Part shown: positions 39,298-47,369 of the stretch, piece after piece
How positions within the stretch are numbered: the first letter of the stretch is position 1
How the letters are laid out: every line of letters begins with the position of its first letter
NCBI RefSeq assembly: GCF_033126985.1
Contig: NZ_AP024714.1
Coordinates: forward strand, 1,814,990-1,878,989
From: Methylomarinovum caldicuralii
GTDB taxonomy: Bacteria; Pseudomonadota; Gammaproteobacteria; Methylococcales; Methylothermaceae
Direction: 5' to 3'
DNA: 64,000 nucleotides
Made by a program: the position numbers and the translations under genes
Notes under the pieces: model-generated
Told to the model about the DNA's origin: nothing
The model's database searches: none
What the model saw: the letters and a program-made list of their open reading frames with translations, nothing else

Positions 39298-40194
39298 TTA
39301 ACCCGACCTGTTTTCCGATCCGGCCAGGAGCAGGCCCCGCAGCAGGCCCAGCTGATGCTTGACGATGGTGGCGTTCACCGGCCCCATCCGCAGCAATTGC
39401 TTCTGCGCCGGACTTAAAGCCTCCAGCTTGGGATCGGCGAACTTGTACATCACCGAAGGCTTGACCAGCCGGATCTCGCCGCGCGGCTGAGGCGTCTGCA
39501 ACAGATGCTCGGCGGCCTTCAGCAGGGTGTCTTCGAAACGGCTGCCCGGGGGGGCGAATTCGGCATAGACCTGGTCAACCAGCGGCTCGGCGAGCTGGTA
39601 CAAACGCCACAGCAGCTCCATGTCGAAGGCTTCCACAGCGGCCGCCAGCAGATCGTAACGGTGATAGCTGGCCGGATCGATCACGTATTGCCCGTCACCC
39701 GTTTCCCGGGCGCGGAAGGGGTCTTCGGGCGCCCAGAAGGCGAAGGCCTTGCGCGGCACCTTGCCCTGGGAAACCTCGCTGGCCAGAAGCACCGCCTTGC
39801 GCAGCAGATCGTTGGTTTCCGCCAACCACTGATTGAAGCGGGGATTGCGGTTGACCTTGGCAAGTTCATTACGAAGCCAGGCGTCGCTGGCTTCGATCGC
39901 CGCCGGCGGCGGGGAGAATTCCACCGAGGTGTCGGCGCGGGCGACGAACTCGTCGGCGCCCTCCTCCCCGGTGGTTTCTTCCTGCGGCGTCTGATCCGGG
40001 GATTTCGCTTCGGACGCCGGAGGATGTCGTTCGACCACCGCCACTTCTTCCTCGTCCAGAACCGCTTTCTGCTTGAGCTGATAAGCCCACCACAGCACGT
40101 AACCCGTGCCGGCGATCAGGGCGATCATGACGAGGGACCAGAGGATGCGGCGCAGGGGGGACGGTGTCAGGTCGATCTTGGATGGATCGGTCAT
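39298..40194 (-). CDS. DUF3014 domain-containing membrane-anchored protein
   Basis: A 298-residue protein with one N-terminal membrane helix (about residues 18-38), an acidic low-complexity linker (40-95) and a C-terminal DUF3014 domain. The domain shows 'EASDAWLRNELAKV', 'YHRYDLLAAAVEAFD', 'YQLAEPLVDQVYAEF', 'VMYKFADPKLEALS' and 'AQKQLLRMGPVN'. The domain is probably periplasmic. The function is unknown; the family is widespread in gammaproteobacteria. It is followed upstream (on its strand) by tRNA-Val. Confidence 0.85.
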   Translation of the reverse strand: MTDPSKIDLTPSPLRRILWSLVMIALIAGTGYVLWWAYQLKQKAVLDEEEVAVVERHPPASEAKSPDQTPQEETTGEEGADEFVARADTSVEFSPPPAAIEASDAWLRNELAKVNRNPRFNQWLAETNDLLRKAVLLASEVSQGKVPRKAFAFWAPEDPFRARETGDGQYVIDPASYHRYDLLAAAVEAFDMELLWRLYQLAEPLVDQVYAEFAPPGSRFEDTLLKAAEHLLQTPQPRGEIRLVKPSVMYKFADPKLEALSPAQKQLLRMGPVNATIVKHQLGLLRGLLLAGSENRSG

Positions 40195-40228
40195 GGCGAA
40201 TCCTGGGAGGGAAGAAGCGGGAGGGAAA

Positions 40229-40303
40229 TGGTAGGCGCGGGCAGGATTGAACTGCCGACCCCTGCCGTGTGAAGGCAGTGCTCTCCCACTGAGCTACGCG
40301 CCT
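40229..40303 (-). tRNA. tRNA-Val (anticodon CAC)
   Basis: The minus strand folds as a 75-nt cloverleaf: acceptor AGGCGCG / CGCGCCT, D stem GCTC / GAGC, anticodon stem CTGCC / GGCAG with loop TTCACAC, T arm GGCAG-TTCAATC-CTGCC, discriminator A and encoded CCA. The anticodon CAC reads GUG (Val). Confidence 0.93.
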
Positions 40304-40315
40304 GAAGTCCAGGTT

Positions 40316-40343
40316 ATTTTATGGATTTTTTCATCCTATGCAA
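40316..40343 (-). promoter_or_regulatory. sigma-70 promoter of tRNA-Val
   Basis: On the minus strand TTGCAT (40338-40343), a 16-bp spacer and TAAAAT (40316-40321) stand about 12 nt before the mature 5' end of the tRNA, as expected for a tRNA promoter. Confidence 0.6.
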
Positions 40344-40386
40344 GCGCTATTTCAAAACGGCGGCCTTCCCTGGCCACCGCCAGCCA

Positions 40387-40605
40387 TCAGCCGGCGCATT
40401 CCTCCTGCTTCTCGTCCGGTTCGCGGGTGTCCATGTTCAAGGGCACGTAGGCCGGACACCAGCGCAGCACCGCGGTGGCGATGGGAATCAGGCCGAGTAT
40501 CCCCCACCACTGCTTGAAATACAGGCCGGCGCCGGCGATGGCGACCCCGGCGATGATGCGGATCAGCCGGTCCTTGCGGCCGATATTGGGTTGCAGTTTC
40601 AACAT
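40387..40605 (-). CDS. DUF2892 (YgaP-like transmembrane) protein
   Basis: A 72-residue protein with two membrane helices and the family pattern '[19 protein letters not shown]', '[20 protein letters not shown]' and 'AYVPLNMDT'. Such modules are found alone or fused to rhodanese domains. It overlaps the end of htpG by 7 nt and is probably its operon partner. Confidence 0.85.
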   Translation of the reverse strand: MLKLQPNIGRKDRLIRIIAGVAIAGAGLYFKQWWGILGLIPIATAVLRWCPAYVPLNMDTREPDEKQEECAG

Positions 40606-42512
40606 GGTTCACCTCCTCCCGTCTCTGCTTGTTTTTGTCCCAGGGCCTCCTGCAGCAGGGCGTTGAAGCGCCGCACGAAGGCCGCGGGATCTTCGAGCTG
40701 GCCGCCTTCGGCCAGCACCGCCTGATCGTACAGCAAATGGCTCAGATCGTCGAAACGTTTTGACTCGTGCTCATCCCGCAGGCGCTCGACCAGTGGGTGT
40801 TTGGGATTGATCTCCAGCACCGGTTTGGAATTACCCGGCACCAGCTGCCCCGAAGCTTTCAGGATGCTTTCCATGCGCCGGCTGAGGCCGTAGGCGTCCA
40901 GCACCAGACAGGCGGGCGAGTCGGTCAGGCGCTGGCTGAGCTTGACGTCGGCCACCCGCCCGGCCAGAGCCTTGCGGATCCTGTCCAGGGTGTCCTGAAA
41001 CGCCTGGGCCACCACTTCCTGAGCCTTTTTCTCGTTGTCATCGGCCAGCCGGCCCAGGTCCAGTTCGCCCTTGGCCACCGACTGCAGCGGCTTGCCCTCG
41101 AACTCGGTCAGATGGGCCACCAGCCACTCGTCCACCGGCTCCCACAGCAGCAGCACCTCGATGTCCTTGTGGCGGAACACTTCCAGATGGGGGCTGTTTT
41201 TGGCCGCCTGCGCGTTCTCCGCCACCAGGTAGTGGATCTTTTCCTGGCCTTCCTTCATCCGCGCCACGTAGTCGGCCAGGGAGACTTCCCCGCTCTCGTC
41301 CCGGGTGGAGGCAAAGCGCAGCAGCCTGGCGATGCGGTCGCGGTTTTTCGGGTCCTCGATGATCCCCTCCTTGAGCACGGTGCCGAACTGCTGCCAGAAG
41401 GTACGGTACTTGTCCGGCTCGTTTTTGGCCAGATCCTCCAACAGCCCCAGGACCTTCTTCACGGCCCCGGCGCGGATCCGCTCCAGGGCCCGGTTCTCCT
41501 GCAGGATTTCGCGGGAGACGTTGAGGGGCAGGCTGTCGGAATCGATGATGCCGCGGACAAAGCGCAGATAACGCGGCATCAGCTTCGGATCCTCCATGAT
41601 GAAGACTCGGCGCACGTACAGCTTCACTCCGTGGGCGGGCTCCCGGTCCCACAGGTCGAAGGGAGCGCGCTTGGGAAGGTATAGCAGCAGGGTGTATTCG
41701 TCGCTGGTGCCCTCCACCCGGCTGTGGAGCCAAGCCAACGGCCCTTCGAAGTCGTGGGCCACGTGCTTGTAGAATTCCTCGTACTCCTCCGGGCGGACCT
41801 CGTCGCGGGGACGGGTCCACAGGGCCGAGGCTTTGTTGACCACCTCCTCGCCGGCGCCGCTTTCCTTCTTCATGACGATGGGGATGGGGATGTGGTCGGA
41901 GAACTTGCGGATCAGCTGGCGCAGGCGCACCGGATCGAGAAACTCGTCCTCGCCCTCGCGCAGATGCAGGGTCACCGCCGTCCCCCGCCGCGGCCGGGTG
42001 ACGGTGGCGATCCGGTATTCCCCCCGGCCGTCGGATTCCCAGCGCACTCCCTCCTCCGCCGGCACCCCGGCCTTGCGGGTTTCCAGGGTCACCCGGTCGG
42101 CGACGATGAAGGCGGAATAGAACCCGACCCCGAACTGGCCGATGAGCTGGCTGTCCTTGGCCTGATCGCCGGTGAGCGACTCCAGGAACTTGCGGGTGCC
42201 GGAACGGGCGATGGTGCCGATGTGGTCGACGACCTCCTGACGGGTCATGCCGATGCCGTTGTCGCGCACCGTCAGGGTGCGGGCGTTCTTGTCGACGTCG
42301 ATCCAGATCTTCAGATCGCTGTCGCCCTCGTACAGCCCTTCGTTGCCCAAAGCCAGGAAGCGCAGCTTCTCGGCCGCGTCGGCGGCGTTGGAAATCAGCT
42401 CGCGCAGAAAGACTTCCTTGTTGCTGTACAGGGAATGGATCATCAGGTCCAGGACCTGACGGGCTTCGGCCTGAAAGCCGATGGTTTCCGGATTCTGCAG
42501 GGTTTCGCTCAT
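40599..42512 (-). CDS. htpG: molecular chaperone HtpG (Hsp90)
   Basis: A 637-residue Hsp90 with the GHKL ATPase domain: '[15 protein letters not shown]', '[11 protein letters not shown]' and '[11 protein letters not shown]'. Middle-domain motifs '[11 protein letters not shown]' and '[15 protein letters not shown]' follow, with a C-terminal dimerisation domain. The ATG at 42512 ('[19 protein letters not shown]') has GAGGAA 10 nt upstream; the frame extends 9 codons further. A near-consensus sigma-32 promoter lies about 60 nt upstream. It acts in the cytoplasm on heat-stressed clients. Confidence 0.96.
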   Translation of the reverse strand: MSETLQNPETIGFQAEARQVLDLMIHSLYSNKEVFLRELISNAADAAEKLRFLALGNEGLYEGDSDLKIWIDVDKNARTLTVRDNGIGMTRQEVVDHIGTIARSGTRKFLESLTGDQAKDSQLIGQFGVGFYSAFIVADRVTLETRKAGVPAEEGVRWESDGRGEYRIATVTRPRRGTAVTLHLREGEDEFLDPVRLRQLIRKFSDHIPIPIVMKKESGAGEEVVNKASALWTRPRDEVRPEEYEEFYKHVAHDFEGPLAWLHSRVEGTSDEYTLLLYLPKRAPFDLWDREPAHGVKLYVRRVFIMEDPKLMPRYLRFVRGIIDSDSLPLNVSREILQENRALERIRAGAVKKVLGLLEDLAKNEPDKYRTFWQQFGTVLKEGIIEDPKNRDRIARLLRFASTRDESGEVSLADYVARMKEGQEKIHYLVAENAQAAKNSPHLEVFRHKDIEVLLLWEPVDEWLVAHLTEFEGKPLQSVAKGELDLGRLADDNEKKAQEVVAQAFQDTLDRIRKALAGRVADVKLSQRLTDSPACLVLDAYGLSRRMESILKASGQLVPGNSKPVLEINPKHPLVERLRDEHESKRFDDLSHLLYDQAVLAEGGQLEDPAAFVRRFNALLQEALGQKQAETGGGEPC

Positions 42513-42543
42513 GATTCTGTCCGTTTCCTCCGCTGACAAACGA

Positions 42544-42567
42544 CGACGGCCCGCATGCGGGCCGTCG
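42544..42567. terminator. perfect 24-nt palindrome between htpG promoter and start
   Basis: Two 12-nt arms (CGACGGCCCGCA and its complement) meet without a loop; the RNA would form a hairpin of about 10 bp with a 4-nt loop. It can end the upstream minus-strand membrane-protein transcript. Because the sigma-32 -10 element ends at 42573, it would also form the extreme 5' end of the htpG mRNA. Which role matters is not decided by sequence. Confidence 0.6.
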
Positions 42568-42572
42568 ATTTC

Positions 42573-42601
42573 CTATGGGGACGATTTACGATGTTTTCAA
42601 G
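42573..42601 (-). promoter_or_regulatory. sigma-32 heat-shock promoter of htpG
   Basis: On the minus strand CTTGAAA (42595-42601), 14 bp, then CCCCATAG (42573-42580) matches the RpoH consensus CTTGAAA-N13-15-CCCCATNT at all but one defined base. It overlaps the stop codon of the upstream small membrane protein. Confidence 0.85.
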
Positions 42602-42824
42602 CGATGAAACGACTACGCCCGGATACCGGCTCCCGCCCGAGCAGCAGGTCCCTGCGGCGCTGCTCGGCCAGATAGCGGCGGCGGTCGGCCCACATCAGAT
42701 AGATGAAAGTGCCGATCAGGGCGACGAGCAACCACCAGCGCAACCAGAACAGCACGTGCATGACCTTGAGAACTTCCGGATGGCTGGCGGCGTAGGTGTT
42801 GAAAGCCTCGAAGAACTCGTACAT
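42597..42824 (-). CDS. small single-span membrane protein, unknown
   Basis: A 75-residue protein with one hydrophobic helix (about residues 24-46, 'VLFWLRWWLLVALIGTFIYL') and a strongly basic cytoplasmic tail ('RRRYLAEQRRRD'). AGAGGT lies a few bases before the ATG. I do not recognise a family. Its stop codon overlaps the -35 of the htpG promoter. Confidence 0.65.
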   Translation of the reverse strand: MYEFFEAFNTYAASHPEVLKVMHVLFWLRWWLLVALIGTFIYLMWADRRRYLAEQRRRDLLLGREPVSGRSRFIA

Positions 42825-42946
42825 CGGTCTTACCTCTAATAAAGGTCAACACCAGCACTGTACGCCTGCGGTTTTTCCAAGTCAACTGCTTGATCGGACA
42901 ACAGCTTTTCCCGTAAAGTTTCGGGTTTTGGACGAAAGGAAGGGTC

Positions 42947-44446
42947 ATGGCGCGGGAACAGTGGAAAAGCGAGTGGGGCTTTCTGATGGCGGCGGTGGGC
43001 TCAGCCATCGGCCTGGGCAACATCTGGCGCTTCAGCTATCTGGCCTACGAACACGGCGGCGGCGCCTTCCTGATTCCCTACCTCACCGCGCTGCTGACCG
43101 CCGGCATCCCGCTGCTGATTCTGGAATACGCCATCGGCCACGAACGCATCGGCTCGGCCCCCCTGGCCTACGCCAAGATCGGCCGGCGCTGGGAATGGCT
43201 CGGCTGGTGGGCGGTGTGCCTGACCCTGTTCGGCATTATGCTGTACTACAGCGTGGTGATCGCCTGGTGCCTGGATTATTTCTTCTACAGCTTCCGTCTC
43301 GCCTGGGGGGACGATCCCAACGCCTTCTTCTTCAAACGCTTCCTGCAGGTGTCCGACTCCCCCGCGGACCTGGGCGAGATCCGCACCCCCATCCTCTACG
43401 GCCTGATCGCCGTCTGGTTCTCAAGCTGGTGGATCGTCTATCGGGGCGTGCAACGGGGCATCGAACTGGCCAGCAAGATCCTCATGCCCACCCTGCTGGG
43501 GCTGACCGCCATCCTGGTGTTCTGGTCCCTGACCCTGGACGGGGCCCTGACCGGCCTGAAAGCCTACGTCACGCCCGACTTCTCCAAGCTCGCCAACCCC
43601 AAGGTGTGGATCGACGCCTACAGCCAGATCTTCTTCACCCTGAGCCTGGGCTTCGGCATCATGATCGCTTATGCCAGCTACCTGCCCGACAAGGCCGACA
43701 TCACCGGCAACGCCCTGCTGACCGCCTTCATCAACTGCGGCTACTCCCTGTTCGCCGGCATCGCCGTGTTCGCCGTGCTCGGCTTCATGGCCAGCGCCGA
43801 GGGCAAGCCGCTGGCCGAGGTGGTGACCAAGAGCATCGGCCTGGCCTTCGTCGCCTATCCCAAGGCGATGTCGCTGATGCCCGGCGGCAACCTGTTCGGG
43901 GCGGTGTTCTTCCTGTGCCTGGTAGTGGCGGGGCTGTCGTCGGCGGTGTCGATCATCGAGGCCTTCGTCTCGGCGGTGGTGGACAAGTTCGACGCCCCGC
44001 GGGGGCCACTGACGACCGGGGTCTGCATCCTCGGCCTTCTCGGCTCCATCGTCTTTTCCACCCGCGCCGGCCTGCTGTGGCTCGACATCGTCGATCATTT
44101 CCTCACCCACTACGGTCTGGTGCTGGTGGGGGTGCTGGAATGCCTCGTCATCGGCTGGTTCTTCCGGCTGCCGCTACTGCGCGAGCACGTCAACCGGATC
44201 TCATCGTTCCGCCTCGGGGCTTACTGGGACGGGCTGATCAAGTTCTTCGTCCCCCTGGTGCTGCTGTTGATTCTCGCCGGAGATCTGTATCAGGACGTCA
44301 CCGAACCTTACGGGGGCTATTCCTGGGTGGCGCTGATCCTCATCGGCCGCGACTGGCTGCTGGCCAACCTGGCTTTAGCATTCGTCCTCGCCAACCGACC
44401 CTGGCGCACCGAAAACCACCGCCGCCGCGGGCGGAGGCTGACATGA
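42947..44446 (+). CDS. sodium-dependent transporter, SNF (NSS) family
   Basis: A 499-residue, about 12-span LeuT-fold symporter. The first helix has the unwound Na+/substrate motif 'AAVGSAIGLGNIWRF', followed by 'HGGGAFLIPY' and 'SLGFGIMIAYASYL'. It probably imports an amino acid or related compound with sodium. GAAAGGAAGGG precedes the ATG. Its stop overlaps the start of the aminotransferase gene (ATGA), so the transported compound may be its substrate or product. Confidence 0.92.
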   Translation: MAREQWKSEWGFLMAAVGSAIGLGNIWRFSYLAYEHGGGAFLIPYLTALLTAGIPLLILEYAIGHERIGSAPLAYAKIGRRWEWLGWWAVCLTLFGIMLYYSVVIAWCLDYFFYSFRLAWGDDPNAFFFKRFLQVSDSPADLGEIRTPILYGLIAVWFSSWWIVYRGVQRGIELASKILMPTLLGLTAILVFWSLTLDGALTGLKAYVTPDFSKLANPKVWIDAYSQIFFTLSLGFGIMIAYASYLPDKADITGNALLTAFINCGYSLFAGIAVFAVLGFMASAEGKPLAEVVTKSIGLAFVAYPKAMSLMPGGNLFGAVFFLCLVVAGLSSAVSIIEAFVSAVVDKFDAPRGPLTTGVCILGLLGSIVFSTRAGLLWLDIVDHFLTHYGLVLVGVLECLVIGWFFRLPLLREHVNRISSFRLGAYWDGLIKFFVPLVLLLILAGDLYQDVTEPYGGYSWVALILIGRDWLLANLALAFVLANRPWRTENHRRRGRRLT

Positions 44447-45564
44447 GCCACCCGGCCTTCGCGCTCGACCCCGACCTGATCTACCTCAACCACGCCGGCG
44501 TGGGTCCCTGGCCCAGGCGGACCCAGGCCGCCGTCGCCGCCTTCGCGGAGGAAAACGCCCGCCAGGGGGCGGCGTGCTATCCCGCATGGCTTCAGGTGGA
44601 AGCCCGCCTGCGCCGGCGCCTCAAGGCGCTTCTCAACGCCCCCTCCAGCGACGACATCGCCCTGGTGAAAAACACCTCCGAGGCCATCTCCTTCGTCGCC
44701 ATGGGACTGGTCTGGCGCGAAGGCGACAACGTGGTCACCAGCAACGAGGAATTCCCCTCCAACCGCATTCCCTGGGAGGCGCTGCGGAGCCGGGGGGTGG
44801 AACTGCGCCAGGCCGATCTTGCCGCCGGCAAAACTGCAGAGGAGGCCCTGTTCGCGCTGGTGGACCGGCGCACCCGCCTGCTCACCGTCAGCTCGGTGCA
44901 GTACGCCACGGGACGGCGCATGGACCTGGAGCGCATCGGGGAATTCTGCCGCCGCCGCGGCCTCCTGTTCTGCGTCGATGCCATCCAGAGCCTGGGCGCC
45001 CTGCGGGCGGACGTCCAGGCCTGGCAGGCCGATTTCGTCATGGCCGACGGCCACAAATGGCTGCTGGCCCCGGAAGGGCTGGGGCTGTTCTACACCATGC
45101 CCGAAGCCCGCGACCGCCTGCAACTGCTGGAATACGGCTGGCACATGGTGGAGCACGCCGGCGACTACGACCGCCGCGACTGGCGGCCAGCCGCAAGCGC
45201 CCGCCGCTTCGAGTGCGGCAGCCCCAACATGCTCGGCATCTTCGCCCTGGAGGCCAGCCTGGCGCTGCTGCAGGAAACCGGCATGGAAACGGTGGAACGC
45301 CAGGTGCTGGCCAACGCCGCCTGGCTGATCGAACGCATCCAGGCCGACCCGGATCTGGAGCTGCTCACCCCGTCAGACCGCCACGCCGGCATCGTCACCT
45401 TCCGCCCCCGCCAGGGCGATCCGGCACGGCTTTTCGAACAGCTGCGCCGCCGGAAGGTGATCTGCGCCCTGCGGGGTGGGGGCATCCGCTTCTCGCCGCA
45501 TTTTCACAACGACACAGGCCAGTTGGACCGGGCCTTGTCGCAGACTACACTAAGTTTGCGATAA
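44443..45564 (+). CDS. class V aminotransferase (PLP-dependent, cysteine-desulfurase/epimerase-like)
   Basis: A 373-residue fold-type I PLP enzyme. 'LIYLNHAGVGPWPRRT' opens the domain, 'VKNTSEAISFVAMGL' binds phosphate, 'VDAIQSLGALRADV' carries the cofactor Asp, and 'MADGHKWLLAPEGLG' the Schiff-base Lys. There is no Cys loop typical of SufS/IscS, so isopenicillin-N-epimerase-like or aminotransferase chemistry is more likely than desulfuration. It is coupled to the sodium symporter upstream. Confidence 0.87.
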   Translation: MSHPAFALDPDLIYLNHAGVGPWPRRTQAAVAAFAEENARQGAACYPAWLQVEARLRRRLKALLNAPSSDDIALVKNTSEAISFVAMGLVWREGDNVVTSNEEFPSNRIPWEALRSRGVELRQADLAAGKTAEEALFALVDRRTRLLTVSSVQYATGRRMDLERIGEFCRRRGLLFCVDAIQSLGALRADVQAWQADFVMADGHKWLLAPEGLGLFYTMPEARDRLQLLEYGWHMVEHAGDYDRRDWRPAASARRFECGSPNMLGIFALEASLALLQETGMETVERQVLANAAWLIERIQADPDLELLTPSDRHAGIVTFRPRQGDPARLFEQLRRRKVICALRGGGIRFSPHFHNDTGQLDRALSQTTLSLR

Positions 45565-45619
45565 CGGCATTTCTTCCGCAGGATATAAAGAAGCCCCTCA
45601 ACAACCTCACAACTGCCCG

Positions 45620-46819
45620 GTGTTCATCAATTTTTATCGGCGCATCTGCCTGTTTGTTCTGCTTTGGCTGGCCTCCTTGGACGGCCTGGCGATTGAGACG
45701 CAGCAGCTGACCCCCGGATTCTATCCGGCGTTGCGGGTCGGCTATGCCTGGCTGGACAATGTCTTCCGCAGCGAGAAGCAGGAAAAAGCCGACACCGTGT
45801 TCCAGGCCCGTCCTATGCTACACTGGAAAGCAGGCACAGTCGTTTATGATCTCAATGCACGCTACCAGGGGAACTACGGGGTCTATCGCGTGCTGGACGA
45901 GCAGGATTACATGGACCACACCCTGTCCATCGGCTTCGGCCTTCATCCCACGGAAAAAATGGCCCTGGAGCTGAGCGATCGTTACAAAATCGGGCACGAT
46001 CAACCCGGTATATCGGGGACTCAGGTGTTCGCCCCACCAAAACCCAACCGCTGGCACGATAATCGCTTCCGTGCCCAATTTACCTACGGTCGCCGGATCG
46101 CCACAGCCCAGCTGCAACTGGCCTATGAGGAGGCCACCCGAAGATTCCAGAACAATCAGCGCGAATTCTCCGACAGAAACCAACACACCGGCACCGCCAC
46201 CTGGCTCTATCATGTGCTGCCAAAGACCTGGCTCGTAACCGAATTCCAGTACCAGATCAACGATTTCCAGATGAACAAAGCCTTCGACCAGGATTCCGAT
46301 CAATGGCACGTCTTCCAGGGGGCCAGCTGGGAAATCAGCGCCGTCACCCAGGGCGAGATCCTTCTGGGCTACCTCCGCAGTACCCCCAAGGACCAGCGGT
46401 TCTTCAAGCCTTTTTCTGGATTTGGCGCTCGCATTTCGATCAACTGGCAGCCCAGGACTTATTCCAGAGTCACCCTGAGGGCCGAACGTATGCCCCAATT
46501 GGGCAGCACTGCCAGCGCTTTTTTCCTCGCCAACAGGATCGGCCTGACCCTGCAACACGAACCAACCGAGCGCATCCGCATCCAAACCAGCGCGGCTTAC
46601 GAAAAGGATGACTACAGTTTCAACAGGTTCGGCCCGGAACGGCAGGATCGTTTCCTTAGATTCGGGCTTGAGATAAACTATGCAATGCTGCACTGGCTGA
46701 ATCTCGGTCTGGGATACAGCCATGACATCCGTAATTCGTCTTTGCGGCTTAGTGACTATGCCGCAAACACCATAAGCTTCCATGTTCAGATACTGCCAGA
46801 ATATGCCCGTAACCCTTAA
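45620..46819 (+). CDS. outer-membrane beta-barrel protein of the exopolysaccharide cluster
   Basis: A 399-residue protein beginning at a GTG with no obvious Shine-Dalgarno. It has a signal sequence ('ICLFVLLWLASLDGLA') and then amphipathic beta-strands with alternating aromatic residues to the C-terminus. 'ALRVGYAWLDNVFRSEK' resembles the barrel proteins that accompany exosortase-type EPS loci. It may form the outer-membrane pore or anchor for polysaccharide secretion. Its 3' end overlaps the export gene. The start codon is uncertain. Confidence 0.7.
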   Translation: MFINFYRRICLFVLLWLASLDGLAIETQQLTPGFYPALRVGYAWLDNVFRSEKQEKADTVFQARPMLHWKAGTVVYDLNARYQGNYGVYRVLDEQDYMDHTLSIGFGLHPTEKMALELSDRYKIGHDQPGISGTQVFAPPKPNRWHDNRFRAQFTYGRRIATAQLQLAYEEATRRFQNNQREFSDRNQHTGTATWLYHVLPKTWLVTEFQYQINDFQMNKAFDQDSDQWHVFQGASWEISAVTQGEILLGYLRSTPKDQRFFKPFSGFGARISINWQPRTYSRVTLRAERMPQLGSTASAFFLANRIGLTLQHEPTERIRIQTSAAYEKDDYSFNRFGPERQDRFLRFGLEINYAMLHWLNLGLGYSHDIRNSSLRLSDYAANTISFHVQILPEYARNP

Positions 46820-47339
46820 AGTCCTTGGTTTTCTTGTCGCCTTTTTTTTGCTCGACCCGATGCTGCTGGCAGAGGAAAACGACGAAAGTTATCAGGTCGC
46901 CCCCGGCGATGTACTGACCATCCGGGTATTTGGAGAACCGGATCTCAGCTTCGATGAAGTGCCGATCAATCCAAACGGCATACTCTCGTTTCCTCTGATC
47001 GGGGATGTCAAGGTTGCCGGGCTCACCACCAAAGCGATCGAGAAGGAGATCGAACGGCGCCTTGCAGACGGCTACCTGAATAAACCCATCGTCACCGTCT
47101 CCATCAGGCGCTTTCGCAACATTTATATCCGCGGCGAGGTCAGAAAACCGGGAGCCTACCCTTATGAGAAAGGCCTGACGGTGGAAAAAGCCATTGCCAT
47201 GGCCGGAGGCCTGACGCCCAGGGCCTCCAAAAGCACCATCACCCTGAAGCGGGAGAAAGGCCGAAAAGAGATCGATGCAGACATGCAAACCCCATTGCAC
47301 CCAGGTGACATCGTCACCATCGGCCAAAGTTTCTTTTGA
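46782..47339 (+). CDS. polysaccharide biosynthesis/export protein (short Wza-like)
   Basis: A protein of 178-185 residues (start 46803 or 46782) with a signal sequence lacking a lipobox Cys. It has a Poly_export domain ('YQVAPGDVLTIRVFGEPDL', 'GILSFPLIGDVKVAGLT') and one SLBB domain ('NIYIRGEVRKPGAYPYEKGL'). Wza proper is about 380 residues with two SLBB domains and a C-terminal helix, so this is the minimal form seen in XrtA-type EPS loci. It would build the periplasmic/outer-membrane export conduit with the barrel upstream and the Wzc-like kinase downstream. Confidence 0.88.
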   Translation: MFRYCQNMPVTLKVLGFLVAFFLLDPMLLAEENDESYQVAPGDVLTIRVFGEPDLSFDEVPINPNGILSFPLIGDVKVAGLTTKAIEKEIERRLADGYLNKPIVTVSIRRFRNIYIRGEVRKPGAYPYEKGLTVEKAIAMAGGLTPRASKSTITLKREKGRKEIDADMQTPLHPGDIVTIGQSFF

Positions 47340-47369
47340 TTCAACCACACTTTAAGCGCAGATTGCCCT

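Noticed and set aside
42796-44442. N-terminal extension of the class V aminotransferase
   Set aside because: The upstream 550 codons are a frame shadow of the sodium transporter; the ATGA start at 44443 fits the family N-terminus.
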